A stretch of 33,853 nucleotides of DNA from Culturomica sp. (GCA_031262745.1 JAISHE010000017.1:1-33853); one strand, 5' to 3'; numbered from the stretch's first letter, positions 1 to 7,464 are shown. The notes: generated by a model from the letters alone, not told the origin. Translations and numbers: made by a program.

Positions 1-1
1 C

Positions 2-2782
2 CATGTATTTCGAAATTTTTTAATTTGTGCCTGTATCTTGTTGAGCACAAATGTTTTAGCTAATAATGTGAGGTTCAATTCAAAGCCGTCTGTTGTTTTA
101 AGCGGCGACACAGTAATGATTTCATTTTCATTGTCTTGGGATCATTCGTGGCGCGATGACTTTAATTGGGATGCCGTTTGGTTATTCGGAAAATACAGCA
201 GTAGTATAGATGACAATTGGCATCATTTGAAACTTTTACCTACGGGACACAGAGTTCCCGCCGGTTTCACTTTCGATTTGGGTAATATTAGTAACTCATC
301 AGCAGGCGGTATTTTCCTGATGCGTTCCGAAAAAGGTGGTGGTAACGTTAATAGTCTGCAGTTTACAATAAAGGCTTTGCGTACCGATATGGGAGAAATA
401 ACGCAGGCGGATATTAACTATAATGAGTATTTCCTCAGTCTTTCTGCTATTGAAATGGTCTACATTCCTTACGGTGCATACTATCTTGGCGACGGAGCCA
501 CGGCAGACCGTCTCGGCACCGGCACCGGCGAACCTATTGCCGTTAGCAGCGAAGAAGCTTTGCCGATTTATAAGGTGGGAGACGACACGCTTGCAAGTAG
601 TGCCATCACAGTGCCCGCAACTTTCCCAAAGGGTTATAAGGGTTTCTATTGCATGAAATACGAAGTGAGTCAGGACGAGTACGTCAGCTTCCTCAACACT
701 TTGACCCGCTCTCAGCAGCAGGAGCGCATAGGCAATAATCTTGATTCTCTGAAAGTGGGAGAATACGTCTTCGGCAGTAAGTCGCAACCCGATCACCGTA
801 ACGGCATTTGTGTGCTTTCAAACGATTTGTCGAAGCCTGCAATATTCGGTTGCAATCTCAATCCTGCCGAGCCTTATTTCGGAGAGGATGACGGAAAATG
901 TATAGCCTGCAATTACCTTACGCCTTCCGATGTGTTGGCTTATTGCGATTGGGCTTGCCTCAGACCGATGAGCGAGTTGGAATATGAAAAGGCTTGCCGC
1001 AAGCCTTACCCGCAGCAGGCATTGGGAGGCGAGTTCGTTTGGAACTCTGCAAGCGGCGCAAGCAGTTTCACGGGTGCATCCGGTATTTCAAACAGTGGTA
1101 AGGTCAATGAAAAACCGTCTTCTCCACAGACTAACGTAAATTACAACAACGCCGCCTTTGGTCCCTTGCGCAGTGCGAGTTTCGGCACGTCTTCAACTAC
1201 GCAGACGCAGGCTGGTGCCACGTTTTGGGGCTTGATGGAGATGAGCGGCAACGTGGCGGAACTTTGTTATTCCGTTGATGCCGGCAGCAATTTCAATACT
1301 TCCGATATTTATGCTTCTCACGGCGACGGAGAAATAGCCTCTTCGGGAGCGAGCAACATTTCTACTTCCGTGTGGTCGGATGCAGCTGCTTCTTTTATCG
1401 CTAAGGGCGGGAGTTTTTCGAGCACAACCACTGATGAGTTAAGGATATCCGACAGGTCAATGGCAGCGGTTACGGACACAAGGGATGCCGGCATGGGTTT
1501 TCGTGCGGTGCACACCTTCGGCAGCAGTAGCGTGAATGTCAATGCGGGAATAATAACTGTGTCGGTACTAAATTGCACGGGGTTAATCACGGTTTCCGAC
1601 AGCGTTGGGGCAAGCGTAACGTGGAACGGTGCAGCTGTAGATGTTCCCGTCAGCTACGTTTGGTACGTCAAGGAAGGTTCAGCAACTTCTTGGACTTTGA
1701 TTCCCGATAAAGTGGAGGCGGATTTGGTTGACTACATACCCACAACTGCTGTTAGCGGAGCCGGCGGTACGGTTACGTTCAAACGTAAGGCAGTTAGTGC
1801 TGTGGGAGAAAGGGAAAGCGCAGAAGTTACCACTGCAATTCCTAATTTGGCTATTATCTTAAACCCTGCAAGTGCGAAACTCGACGCTTGCGGACCCGGC
1901 AGCGTTATAGCAAGTATTCCTTACTCGCCTATACCGCCCGTTTTCACTTGGACAACGGAAACGGGCACCAAAACCGGCGCAAGCTACACTCCTGCGTACA
2001 CTGATTTCACTGACGGCACTTTGACTAACAGGAACGTAACCATAGAATGTCTTGTGGAAGTGGGAATTTGCAGCAATAAGGATACTTTGACTGTGGCGGT
2101 TTCTCCGCTTGTGCCGAGACTTTCTTTCACTTGTGGCAACAGTTTTCTTGACACTCGCAACAGTAAATCTTATAAGACTGTGCTTATAGGCACCCAATGC
2201 TGGATGCAGAAAAACATTAATATCGGTACGCGTGTAGAGAGTACGGATTACACTACTCATCAAACAGCCGGCATTCAAAAGATATGTTATGATAATGATG
2301 AAAATAATTGTACAACTTACGGCGGACTTTACAGTTGGACAGAGGCAGTAAATGGAGAACAGACAGGTACAGGGAACTACTATGCCGCCACAGCTTATAA
2401 TAGAAAATGCGCTACTGACGGCTCCGGACATACTCAGGGCATTTGTCCTGACGGTTGGCATGTTCCGAGCGATGCGGAGTTTATGACTTTGGAAACGACT
2501 CTTGGAATGGCTGAGTCGGTTTTAAATAATACGGGTTATCGTGGCACTGATCAGGGTACTAAATTAAAAAGTATCTCTGGTTGGAACGGGCTTCTGGGTG
2601 GCTACCGGAATGCCTCCAGCGGTAAGTCCGAATACCTTGGCGCGAACGGCGCCTGGTGGTTGTCGTCAGAGAGCGGTTCTTCCAATGCGTGGGACCGGCT
2701 TCTGAGCTCCGGCGTCGCTACAGCCCGCCGTCTCAACGACACTAAGCCGTGGGGCTTCTCCGTCCGTTGTTTGCTAAATTAG
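2..2782 (+). CDS. Secreted FGE-like / FISUMP-domain surface protein (5' partial)
   Basis: Residue numbers count from the TTG at position 38. The frame is open from position 2, and the bases before 38 encode a basic then hydrophobic stretch (RNFLICACILLSTNVLA), which is a signal peptide. The true start therefore lies upstream of the window. After an N-terminal beta-rich domain (about 10-120), residues 136-493 form an FGE-sulfatase/SUMF1-like domain, with GLMEMSGNVAEL, GGSF and GMGFRAV blocks. Ig-like segments follow (about 505-690), then a C-terminal FISUMP domain (about 696-914) with IGTQCWMQKN, CPDGWHVPSDAEF and GFSVRC. The FGE block that normally carries the catalytic cysteine pair has none after GGSF, so it is probably a binding or structural fold. 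The protein is likely exported and surface-exposed; its ligand is unknown. The last ~180 bp shift sharply in base composition (see separate entry). The gene ends convergently with the HAD gene. Confidence 0.9.
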   Translation, partial: HVFRNFLICACILLSTNVLANNVRFNSKPSVVLSGDTVMISFSLSWDHSWRDDFNWDAVWLFGKYSSSIDDNWHHLKLLPTGHRVPAGFTFDLGNISNSSAGGIFLMRSEKGGGNVNSLQFTIKALRTDMGEITQADINYNEYFLSLSAIEMVYIPYGAYYLGDGATADRLGTGTGEPIAVSSEEALPIYKVGDDTLASSAITVPATFPKGYKGFYCMKYEVSQDEYVSFLNTLTRSQQQERIGNNLDSLKVGEYVFGSKSQPDHRNGICVLSNDLSKPAIFGCNLNPAEPYFGEDDGKCIACNYLTPSDVLAYCDWACLRPMSELEYEKACRKPYPQQALGGEFVWNSASGASSFTGASGISNSGKVNEKPSSPQTNVNYNNAAFGPLRSASFGTSSTTQTQAGATFWGLMEMSGNVAELCYSVDAGSNFNTSDIYASHGDGEIASSGASNISTSVWSDAAASFIAKGGSFSSTTTDELRISDRSMAAVTDTRDAGMGFRAVHTFGSSSVNVNAGIITVSVLNCTGLITVSDSVGASVTWNGAAVDVPVSYVWYVKEGSATSWTLIPDKVEADLVDYIPTTAVSGAGGTVTFKRKAVSAVGERESAEVTTAIPNLAIILNPASAKLDACGPGSVIASIPYSPIPPVFTWTTETGTKTGASYTPAYTDFTDGTLTNRNVTIECLVEVGICSNKDTLTVAVSPLVPRLSFTCGNSFLDTRNSKSYKTVLIGTQCWMQKNINIGTRVESTDYTTHQTAGIQKICYDNDENNCTTYGGLYSWTEAVNGEQTGTGNYYAATAYNRKCATDGSGHTQGICPDGWHVPSDAEFMTLETTLGMAESVLNNTGYRGTDQGTKLKSISGWNGLLGGYRNASSGKSEYLGANGAWWLSSESGSSNAWDRLLSSGVATARRLNDTKPWGFSVRCLLN
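2593..2775 (+). other. Candidate hypervariable region (DGR-target-like) at the 3' end of the FISUMP gene
   Basis: Counted directly, 2641-2760 has 78/120 G+C and 17 A, while 2281-2400 in the same domain has 48/120 G+C and 44 A. The segment is rich in NNC codons (2693-2740 includes GAC, AGC, TCC, GGC, GTC, GCC, CGC, CTC, AAC, GAC). These fall where FISUMP paralogues are, from memory, asparagine-rich just before GFSVRC. Positions 2746-2775 contain no A. NNC codons replacing AAC, at the end of a C-type-lectin-like domain, are the signature of adenine-directed mutagenesis by diversity-generating retroelements. No reverse transcriptase, Avd or template repeat is in the window, so this is an inference from pattern alone. 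Confidence 0.4.
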
Positions 2783-2842
2783 CAGAGGTTCCGTAGGGGC
2801 GTTGCATGCAACAGTTATGGAAATATCGCCTTTCGGGCGAAA

Positions 2843-2921
2843 CGTAGGGGCAACCCTTGTGGTTGCCCAAAACAACAATGGGGTAACCAACAATAGGGCA
2901 ACCACAAGGGTTGCCCCTACG
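2843..2921. repeat. Perfect 26-bp inverted repeat (REP/MITE-like)
   Basis: Bases 2843-2868 are the exact reverse complement of 2896-2921, separated by a 27-base spacer. Each arm contains GGGCAACC and GTAGGGGC. As RNA this would form a very stable hairpin, but no T-run follows on either strand, so it is a poor intrinsic terminator. The size and ends suit a non-autonomous palindromic repeat, probably multicopy in the genome; copy number cannot be judged here. Confidence 0.8.
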
Positions 2922-2947
2922 ATTTGCAAAATACCATGAAAATGGTT

Positions 2948-2999
2948 GGGCGTATGCCCGAAAATACGCAAAATAAACATCGGGCGTATACCATACGCC
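2948..2999. repeat. Pair of GGCGTAT-type hairpins
   Basis: GGGCGTATGCCC (2948-2959) is a short hairpin and GGCGTAT/ATACGCC (2983-2989 with 2993-2999) is a second built from the same core. They lie between the 26-bp inverted repeat and the 20-bp palindrome and are probably part of the same composite repeat element. Confidence 0.6.
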
Positions 3000-3000
3000 A

Positions 3001-3028
3001 AAAAATAACAATGGGTTTAAACCCATTG
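3001..3028 (-). terminator. Likely rho-independent terminator of the greA-HIT-HAD unit
   Basis: CAATGGGTTTAAACCCATTG at 3009-3028 is a perfect palindrome (8-bp stem, TTAA loop). On the minus strand it is followed at once by TTATTTTTT (3008-3000), giving stem plus U-tract. It lies 55 bp past the stop codon of the HAD gene, the last gene of the minus-strand unit. Confidence 0.65.
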
Positions 3029-3083
3029 TCAAAATCCTTTGCGAGAGACGGTTTTCGGGTAATGTTAACGTCTAAGGGTCGTG

Positions 3084-3737
3084 TCAAATCAGTAAGTCTT
3101 TCACATCTTTCAAACTATCAACAACCGGTAAACCCGTAGCTTCCAAACGAGAACGGGAATTATGACCGCCCGAATAGAGAATGCAATCGAAACCAAGCGC
3201 AGACGCAACTTCCGCATCGTGAAGCGTGTCTCCTATCATAACGGTTTCGGAAGGGATAATACCGGTTTCCGTAACAAACTGTTTGCCACGAGCTATTTTA
3301 CCTTCGGCATAAATATTATCGGAACCGTAAACGGCTGTAAAGAAACTATCTATACCCAAGTGATCTACTTCATGTTTCAACATCTTTTCACGCAATGCCG
3401 AAAGAATATATTGTCTTTTGCCGTTATCTTTCATATTTCCTAACACCTCCATCGCCTCCGGATTAAGCCTTGATTTGTGTTCGTAGCTCTCGTAAACTTC
3501 TACAAATTCTACGGAAATATCATGCAATGATTCTTTTGAGAAATCAAAACCGATTTTTTCATAGAAATCATTCACGGGAAATCCGAAATTATCTTTATAG
3601 TCCGCTGTTGTTAAAGGCAATAGATTGCGATGTTCAAGCATTTTATTTAGAGTCAAAACGCCCACTTGGAGATCATCCAAAAGCGTTCCGTTCCAGTCCC
3701 AAACTATATTTTTGTATTTATTCAAGATTACTTGCAA
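3084..3737 (-). CDS. HAD-superfamily hydrolase (phosphoglycolate phosphatase-like)
   Basis: This is a 217-residue cytosolic protein of the HAD fold. Motif I is WDWNGTLLDD near residue 13, motif II a Ser in ILSAL, motif III a Lys in EGKIARGK, and motif IV MIGDTLHD. It is therefore a probable phosphatase on a small phosphorylated metabolite, such as phosphoglycolate, but the substrate cannot be read from sequence. In motif I the position of the usual second aspartate (the general acid) is asparagine, as in a DWNGT subgroup. There is no ATG before motif I. The start taken is TTG at 3737, which overlaps the HIT gene by 20 bp; an in-frame TTG at 3725 would shorten the overlap. It is probably translationally coupled to the HIT gene. 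Confidence 0.85.
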   Translation of the reverse strand: MQVILNKYKNIVWDWNGTLLDDLQVGVLTLNKMLEHRNLLPLTTADYKDNFGFPVNDFYEKIGFDFSKESLHDISVEFVEVYESYEHKSRLNPEAMEVLGNMKDNGKRQYILSALREKMLKHEVDHLGIDSFFTAVYGSDNIYAEGKIARGKQFVTETGIIPSETVMIGDTLHDAEVASALGFDCILYSGGHNSRSRLEATGLPVVDSLKDVKDLLI

Positions 3738-4113
3738 TTGATGCAGATATATACTTCATCTCTTCGGATGAAAAGGTTTTACGGGGATTATTGAAATTCA
3801 AATCATGTTCTTCTATCAAGGGCACCAAATGAATGTGTGCATGAGGCACTTCCAGTCCGATTACCGCCATACCTACTTTTTTACAATCAACAGTTTTTTC
3901 TATTGCTCGTGCCACTTTTTTGGCAAACAGCACCATGCCGGCAAGCTCATCATCGGTCAAATCAAAAATGTAGTCCGTTTCTTTTTTAGGGACAACCAAG
4001 GTGTGTGCTTTTTGCAGGGGAGAAATATCAAGGAAAGCATAATAATTCGCATCTTCCGCGACCTTGTAGGAGGGTATCTCACCATTAATTATTTTTGTAA
4101 AAACAGACGGCAT
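3718..4113 (-). CDS. HIT-family nucleotide-binding hydrolase (HinT-like)
   Basis: This histidine-triad protein carries the HAHIHLVPL motif near its C-terminus (HxHxHxx) and the family N-terminus MPSVFTKIINGEIPSYKV. HinT-type members bind purine nucleotides and hydrolyse AMP-linked phosphoramidates in the cytosol. The ATG at 4113 is chosen because it gives the conserved family start. A TTG at 4131 would add six residues (MKFQIE) and begin 3 bp after the greA stop. The length of 131 residues is normal for the family. The gene lies between greA and the HAD hydrolase in a tightly packed minus-strand unit. Confidence 0.92.
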   Translation of the reverse strand: MPSVFTKIINGEIPSYKVAEDANYYAFLDISPLQKAHTLVVPKKETDYIFDLTDDELAGMVLFAKKVARAIEKTVDCKKVGMAVIGLEVPHAHIHLVPLIEEHDLNFNNPRKTFSSEEMKYISASIASNLE

Positions 4114-4134
4114 CTCTATTTGGAATTTCAATGT

Positions 4135-4611
4135 TTATAGACCTATATTCATTATCTCAAAATCCATAACTCCGGCAGGAACGGTAACGGTTACCTTATC
4201 TCCCACTTTTTTGCCGACCAAAGCCTGAGCGATTGGTGTGTTAATAGCAATTTTACCGGCTTTCAAATCGGCTTCCGTTTCGGAAACCAAAGTATATGTC
4301 ATGGTGGCACCGGTTTTCAGATTCTTTATCGTTACCTTATTTAATATCTGCACCTTCGATGTGTCGAGCATCGATTCATCTATCACTCTGCATTGCATGA
4401 TTTTTTCTTGCAACTGAGATATTTTTGCCTCCAACATGCCTTGCGCATCCTTAGCCGCATCATATTCCGCATTCTCCGAAATATCCCCTTTTTCGATAGC
4501 TTCTCCTATCGCTTTGGAAATTTTCGATCTTTCTTTCGTTTGTAACCGGTCTAATTCGTCCTGTAATTTTTTAAGACCTTCTTTGGTTACATACATAGGT
4601 TTTTCACTCAT
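4135..4611 (-). CDS. greA: Transcription elongation factor GreA
   Basis: GreA rescues backtracked RNA polymerase by stimulating cleavage of the 3' end of the transcript in the secondary channel. The 158-residue product has the full N-terminal coiled coil, with the tip sequence GDISENAEYDAAK. D43 and E46 correspond to the acidic tip pair that coordinates the catalytic metal. A C-terminal FKBP-like domain follows (about 85-158, with VGDKVTVTVPAG). The ATG at 4611 matches the family start. It heads a three-gene unit with the HIT and HAD genes. A good promoter lies at 4726-4756, and the leader between holds a hairpin and a small ORF that overlaps the start codon. Confidence 0.96.
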   Translation of the reverse strand: MSEKPMYVTKEGLKKLQDELDRLQTKERSKISKAIGEAIEKGDISENAEYDAAKDAQGMLEAKISQLQEKIMQCRVIDESMLDTSKVQILNKVTIKNLKTGATMTYTLVSETEADLKAGKIAINTPIAQALVGKKVGDKVTVTVPAGVMDFEIMNIGL

Positions 4612-4645
4612 GATAAAATTTATTTTTAAACATCCGTTTTAACAT
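4604..4645 (-). other. Possible 13-codon leader ORF overlapping the greA start
   Basis: An ATG at 4645 opens a 13-codon frame (MLKRMFKNKFYHE) that ends in TGA at 4606-4604, overlapping the greA start as ATGAGTGA. It lies in the predicted greA leader, downstream of a hairpin. So short an ORF could occur by chance in AT-rich DNA. Confidence 0.2.
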
Positions 4646-4656
4646 AAAATAAATGA

Positions 4657-4676
4657 CACTTATCCTCCAATAAGTG
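4657..4676 (-). terminator. Hairpin in the greA leader, possible attenuator or terminator
   Basis: CACTTAT (4657-4663) pairs with ATAAGTG (4670-4676) around a six-base loop. On the minus strand it is followed by TCATTTATTTTATG, a moderately U-rich tail. Because the promoter at 4726-4756 lies upstream, the hairpin would fall inside the greA leader. It could also end ttcA transcripts. Confidence 0.4.
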
Positions 4677-4725
4677 CCTTTATCAAAATAAAGAATTCCA
4701 TATATAAAATTCCTCACTCCAAGCA

Positions 4726-4756
4726 CAAAGGTAGGTTATTTTTTATTAAAACCAAA
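4726..4756 (-). promoter_or_regulatory. Bacteroidetes-type promoter for greA
   Basis: On the minus strand TTTG (4756-4753) and TACCTTTG (4733-4726) are separated by 19 bp. This matches the Bacteroidetes -33 TTTG / -7 TAnnTTTG consensus exactly. It predicts a leader of roughly 110 nt before greA. Confidence 0.65.
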
Positions 4757-4795
4757 AAAACAAACAAGTTTTTTATTATTTTGATTATACGACGT

Positions 4796-5551
4796 TTACA
4801 GTAAATACTCTTTATCTACACGACGCATTGAACCGAATAAATTACTACGCACTTGGGGAGAAAGTTTTTCCATAAACTCAATCACTTCTTGCACTGCACG
4901 ACGATTTGTGGCATGCTCATAAGGGCAAGTAGTTTTCTGCCGTTTAAAATTGCGATAGTCGGAATATCTGAGTGTTTCCTCATTCGTAAGATAGATCAGA
5001 GGGCGTATCAACGTTAAATCTCCGGAAAACATAGAAAGTTTAGCCGGCATGGATGCAATGCGAGCATTAAACATCATGCTCATAAGCAAACTTTCTACGG
5101 CATCATCTCTATGATGCCCCAAAGCCAATTTATTACAACCCGTTTCACGGGCTATTTCAAAAAGTGCCTTTCGCCTATTCCACGAGCAAACAAAACAAGC
5201 CGGCTTGTCCGAATCCTTCCTCACTTCGGCAGAGATAGTTCTATGGATTAGTTCAACTCCCAAACGCCTACAAAGTCCCTCTATGTATTCTCTGTCAACT
5301 TCGTATAAAACATTCTCAACCGCAATATGCGCCGCTTTAAGCGTATAGTTATATTTAGCATCCTTGCCCCTCATTGCAAGCACTTCCAATAATGAAAGCG
5401 AATCTTTACCACCCGACACTCCTACAAGAACATTATCACCGTTTTCAATCATCCCATAATCGAAAATAGCTTTACCGACTTTGCGAAAAAACGAACGATA
5501 AAACAATTTCTCTTCTTTTGATCTATCCATCTTCAATTCATTCATGCACAT
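4796..5551 (-). CDS. TtcA-like PP-loop ATPase, probable tRNA 2-thiolation enzyme
   Basis: The N-type ATP pyrophosphatase P-loop SGGKDS is at residues 46-51, followed by the cysteine pair C119/C122 (CFVC). LGHHRDD is at about 144-150, and a third cysteine, C209, sits in KTTCPYEH. This cysteine arrangement is that of TtcA, an Fe-S-dependent enzyme that thiolates cytidine 32 of tRNA, rather than of lysidine synthetase TilS. The 251-residue length suits the compact TtcA family. The ATG at 5551 is used; in-frame ATGs at codons 3 and 8 are possible alternatives. No promoter is evident in the short gap upstream, which holds a terminator-like hairpin, so it may be expressed by readthrough. Family assignment is good, but the exact tRNA target is inferred. 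Confidence 0.85.
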   Translation of the reverse strand: MCMNELKMDRSKEEKLFYRSFFRKVGKAIFDYGMIENGDNVLVGVSGGKDSLSLLEVLAMRGKDAKYNYTLKAAHIAVENVLYEVDREYIEGLCRRLGVELIHRTISAEVRKDSDKPACFVCSWNRRKALFEIARETGCNKLALGHHRDDAVESLLMSMMFNARIASMPAKLSMFSGDLTLIRPLIYLTNEETLRYSDYRNFKRQKTTCPYEHATNRRAVQEVIEFMEKLSPQVRSNLFGSMRRVDKEYLL

Positions 5552-5558
5552 TAAAATA

Positions 5559-5589
5559 AAGCCCTGTCATCACTAAGGATACAGGGCTT
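5559..5589 (-). terminator. Intrinsic terminator downstream of the small membrane protein gene
   Basis: AAGCCCTGT (5559-5567) pairs with ACAGGGCTT (5581-5589), a 9-bp stem with a 13-base loop. On the minus strand it is followed by TATTTTAA. It lies just after the stop of the membrane protein gene and just before ttcA. Confidence 0.7.
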
Positions 5590-5610
5590 ATTCCTTAAAC
5601 CGGATGATTG

Positions 5611-6066
5611 TTATTTCATTAATTTCAAATTCTTAGCGTAAAGAATAATGAAAATAACCGTAATTATTAATCCGAAGATATCAAATTTACTACCGAAGCA
5701 CATCGGCAAGCCTAATATAATTACTTGGGCAACCGAATAAATGTAGAAACCCAAACGTTTCATCATAAACATCATTATTGCACCAACCAAACTTGCGATA
5801 AACAACACTATCATGTAAGGAGCTTGCACCTTAGCAAGGTCAATAGCAACTGTCATAGTCTCCGCATCAACAACGCCCTGTTCGGCATAAATCTCGGTTA
5901 TTTGAGACATAAACGATTCGCCCACGAATGCTGTTATTGCCTGTCCTATTAATGAAAAACCGGAACCTATAAAAGTTAATATACAAAGCACTGTAAGCAG
6001 TGTAGGTCGTTTAGGTTTAACTTCCATGTCATTTTCAAATTCTTGTGTAGCAAAAGGATTTTCCAT
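5611..6066 (-). CDS. Small four-helix membrane protein, function unknown
   Basis: The product has 151 residues with a charged, proline-containing N-terminus and four predicted membrane segments at about 23-47, 84-102, 105-124 and 128-144. An acidic extramembrane stretch (about 50-80) separates helices 1 and 2. I do not recognise a named family and see no catalytic motif. Short tetraspanning proteins of this kind are common in Bacteroidetes. The gene is divergent from glyA, with a terminator directly behind it, so it is probably monocistronic. The ATG at 6066 begins a plausible cytosolic N-terminus. Confidence 0.8.
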   Translation of the reverse strand: MENPFATQEFENDMEVKPKRPTLLTVLCILTFIGSGFSLIGQAITAFVGESFMSQITEIYAEQGVVDAETMTVAIDLAKVQAPYMIVLFIASLVGAIMMFMMKRLGFYIYSVAQVIILGLPMCFGSKFDIFGLIITVIFIILYAKNLKLMK

Positions 6067-6103
6067 GTTATCAAATTTTTAGTTTATAATAAAAATATCA
6101 GGG

Positions 6104-6111
6104 CAAATGTA
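6104..6111 (-). promoter_or_regulatory. -7 box for the small membrane protein gene
   Basis: TACATTTG on the minus strand (6111-6104) matches TAnnTTTG and lies 38 bp upstream of the start codon. No clear TTTG is found at the expected -33 spacing. It lies back to back with the glyA promoter. Confidence 0.4.
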
Positions 6112-6119
6112 GAAAATAA

Positions 6120-6151
6120 TTTGATTAAATTAAAAGGATTATCTAACTTTG
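6120..6151 (+). promoter_or_regulatory. Bacteroidetes-type promoter for glyA
   Basis: TTTG (6120-6123) and TAACTTTG (6144-6151) are separated by 20 bp, an exact match to the -33/-7 consensus of the phylum. The start codon follows 32 bp after the -7 box. Confidence 0.7.
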
Positions 6152-6183
6152 AGCAAAATTAAATTAGAGTAATTAATAGAAAT

Positions 6184-7464
6184 ATGAAACGAGATACTGC
6201 TATTTTCGACATCATTGAAAAAGAATGTCGTCGTCAGAGAGAAGGGATAGAACTTATTGCTTCCGAGAACTTTGTAAGTGATGAAGTTATGGAAGCAATG
6301 GGATCGTGTTTAACCAATAAATATGCCGAAGGTTATCCGGGTGCACGCTACTATGGCGGTTGCCAATTTGTTGACCAATCGGAGCAATTAGCAATTGATA
6401 GGGCATGCCGTTTATTCGGTGCGGAATATGCTAACGTTCAGCCACATTCCGGCGCACAGGCAAATGCTGCCGTATTCTTCGCATGTATGAAGCCGGGTGA
6501 TACTTTTTTAGGGCTTGATCTCGTGCATGGCGGACACCTTTCACACGGTTCGCCCGTAAATCTTTCCGGTATAAACTATAATCCTATTGCATATCATGTT
6601 AAAGAAGATAGCGGTTTGGTTGACTACGATGAAATGGAGCAATTGGCTCTCGAACATCGTCCGAAAATGATTATTGCGGGAGCTTCCGCCTATTCAAGGG
6701 ACTGGGACTATAAGCGCATGCGTGAAACTGCCGATAAAGTAGGCGCACTTTTAATGTGCGACATGGCTCACCCCGCAGGACTTATTGCAAAAGGGCTGCT
6801 CAACAATCCGCTGGAATATTGCCACGTGGTAACCACCACCACCCATAAAACACTGCGCGGTCCGAGAGGAGGTATGATTCTCCTACCGAAAGATTTCCCC
6901 AATCCTTGGGGACTCACAACGCCTAAGGGAGAAGTGAAAATGATGTCGCAACTTATAAATTTTGCCGTATTCCCGGGACAGCAAGGCGGTCCGCTCGAAC
7001 ATATAATTGCAGCAAAAGCCATAGCTTTTGAAGAAGCCCTCTCCGATTCATATTCGGAATACGCAAAACAGGTTTTGAAAAATTCCAAAATGATGGCAAA
7101 AATCTTTATTGATAAAGGTTATAAAGTTGTTTCGGGAGGTACGGATAATCATTGTATGCTGATAGATCTTCGCACCAAATTCCCGGAACTCACCGGCAAA
7201 AAAGCAGAAACCACTTTGGTACGTGCCGATATAACTTTAAATAAGAATATGGTGCCATTCGACAGCCGTACTCCTTTCTCAACTTCCGGATTACGCGTGG
7301 GAACACCTGCAATCACCACAAGAGGTTTGAAAGAAGAAGATATGCCGGCAATCGTGGAATTGATTGACAGGGTTCTTAATAATATTGACAACGAAGAAGT
7401 TATTGCAGAGGTTAAACGAGATGTAAACGCTATGATGACTAATCGTCCGATGTTTGCATGGTAA
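6184..7464 (+). CDS. glyA: Serine hydroxymethyltransferase
   Basis: GlyA converts serine and tetrahydrofolate to glycine and 5,10-methylenetetrahydrofolate, the main source of one-carbon units, in the cytosol with PLP. The 426-residue product is full length. The PLP-binding lysine is K222 in [14 protein letters not shown]. Other family blocks are LIASENF near the start, [18 protein letters not shown] and [10 protein letters not shown] consensus promoter sits upstream and the ATG at 6184 gives the standard N-terminus. The stop codon overlaps the start of the DUF3667 gene by 7 bp (ATGGTAA), which suggests co-transcription and translational coupling. The glycine cleavage P-protein gene is also in this window, in a different unit. 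Confidence 0.98.
   Translation: MKRDTAIFDIIEKECRRQREGIELIASENFVSDEVMEAMGSCLTNKYAEGYPGARYYGGCQFVDQSEQLAIDRACRLFGAEYANVQPHSGAQANAAVFFACMKPGDTFLGLDLVHGGHLSHGSPVNLSGINYNPIAYHVKEDSGLVDYDEMEQLALEHRPKMIIAGASAYSRDWDYKRMRETADKVGALLMCDMAHPAGLIAKGLLNNPLEYCHVVTTTTHKTLRGPRGGMILLPKDFPNPWGLTTPKGEVKMMSQLINFAVFPGQQGGPLEHIIAAKAIAFEEALSDSYSEYAKQVLKNSKMMAKIFIDKGYKVVSGGTDNHCMLIDLRTKFPELTGKKAETTLVRADITLNKNMVPFDSRTPFSTSGLRVGTPAITTRGLKEEDMPAIVELIDRVLNNIDNEEVIAEVKRDVNAMMTNRPMFAW

Larger units (their letters stand above)
2783..3083. other. Convergent intergenic region filled with palindromic repeats
   Basis: These 301 bases separate the 3' ends of the FISUMP and HAD genes and hold no plausible gene. They contain a 12-bp palindrome GTTGCATGCAAC (2801-2812), a hairpin TCGCC/GGCGA (2826-2840), a perfect 26-bp inverted repeat (2843-2868 with 2896-2921), two hairpins built on GGCGTAT (2948-2999) and a 20-bp palindrome (3009-3028). 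The octamer GTAGGGGC occurs at 2793 and 2845 and inverted at 2913. The pattern is that of REP/MITE-like intergenic repeats. Confidence 0.8.

Noticed and set aside
3-20. ATG at position 3 as the start of the FISUMP protein
   Set aside because: It is in another frame and meets a stop after six codons. The FISUMP frame is open to the window edge through its signal peptide.
2783-3083. CRISPR array in the repeat-rich gap
   Set aside because: The repeats are single inverted pairs and palindromes of different sequence, with no regular direct repeat-spacer pattern.
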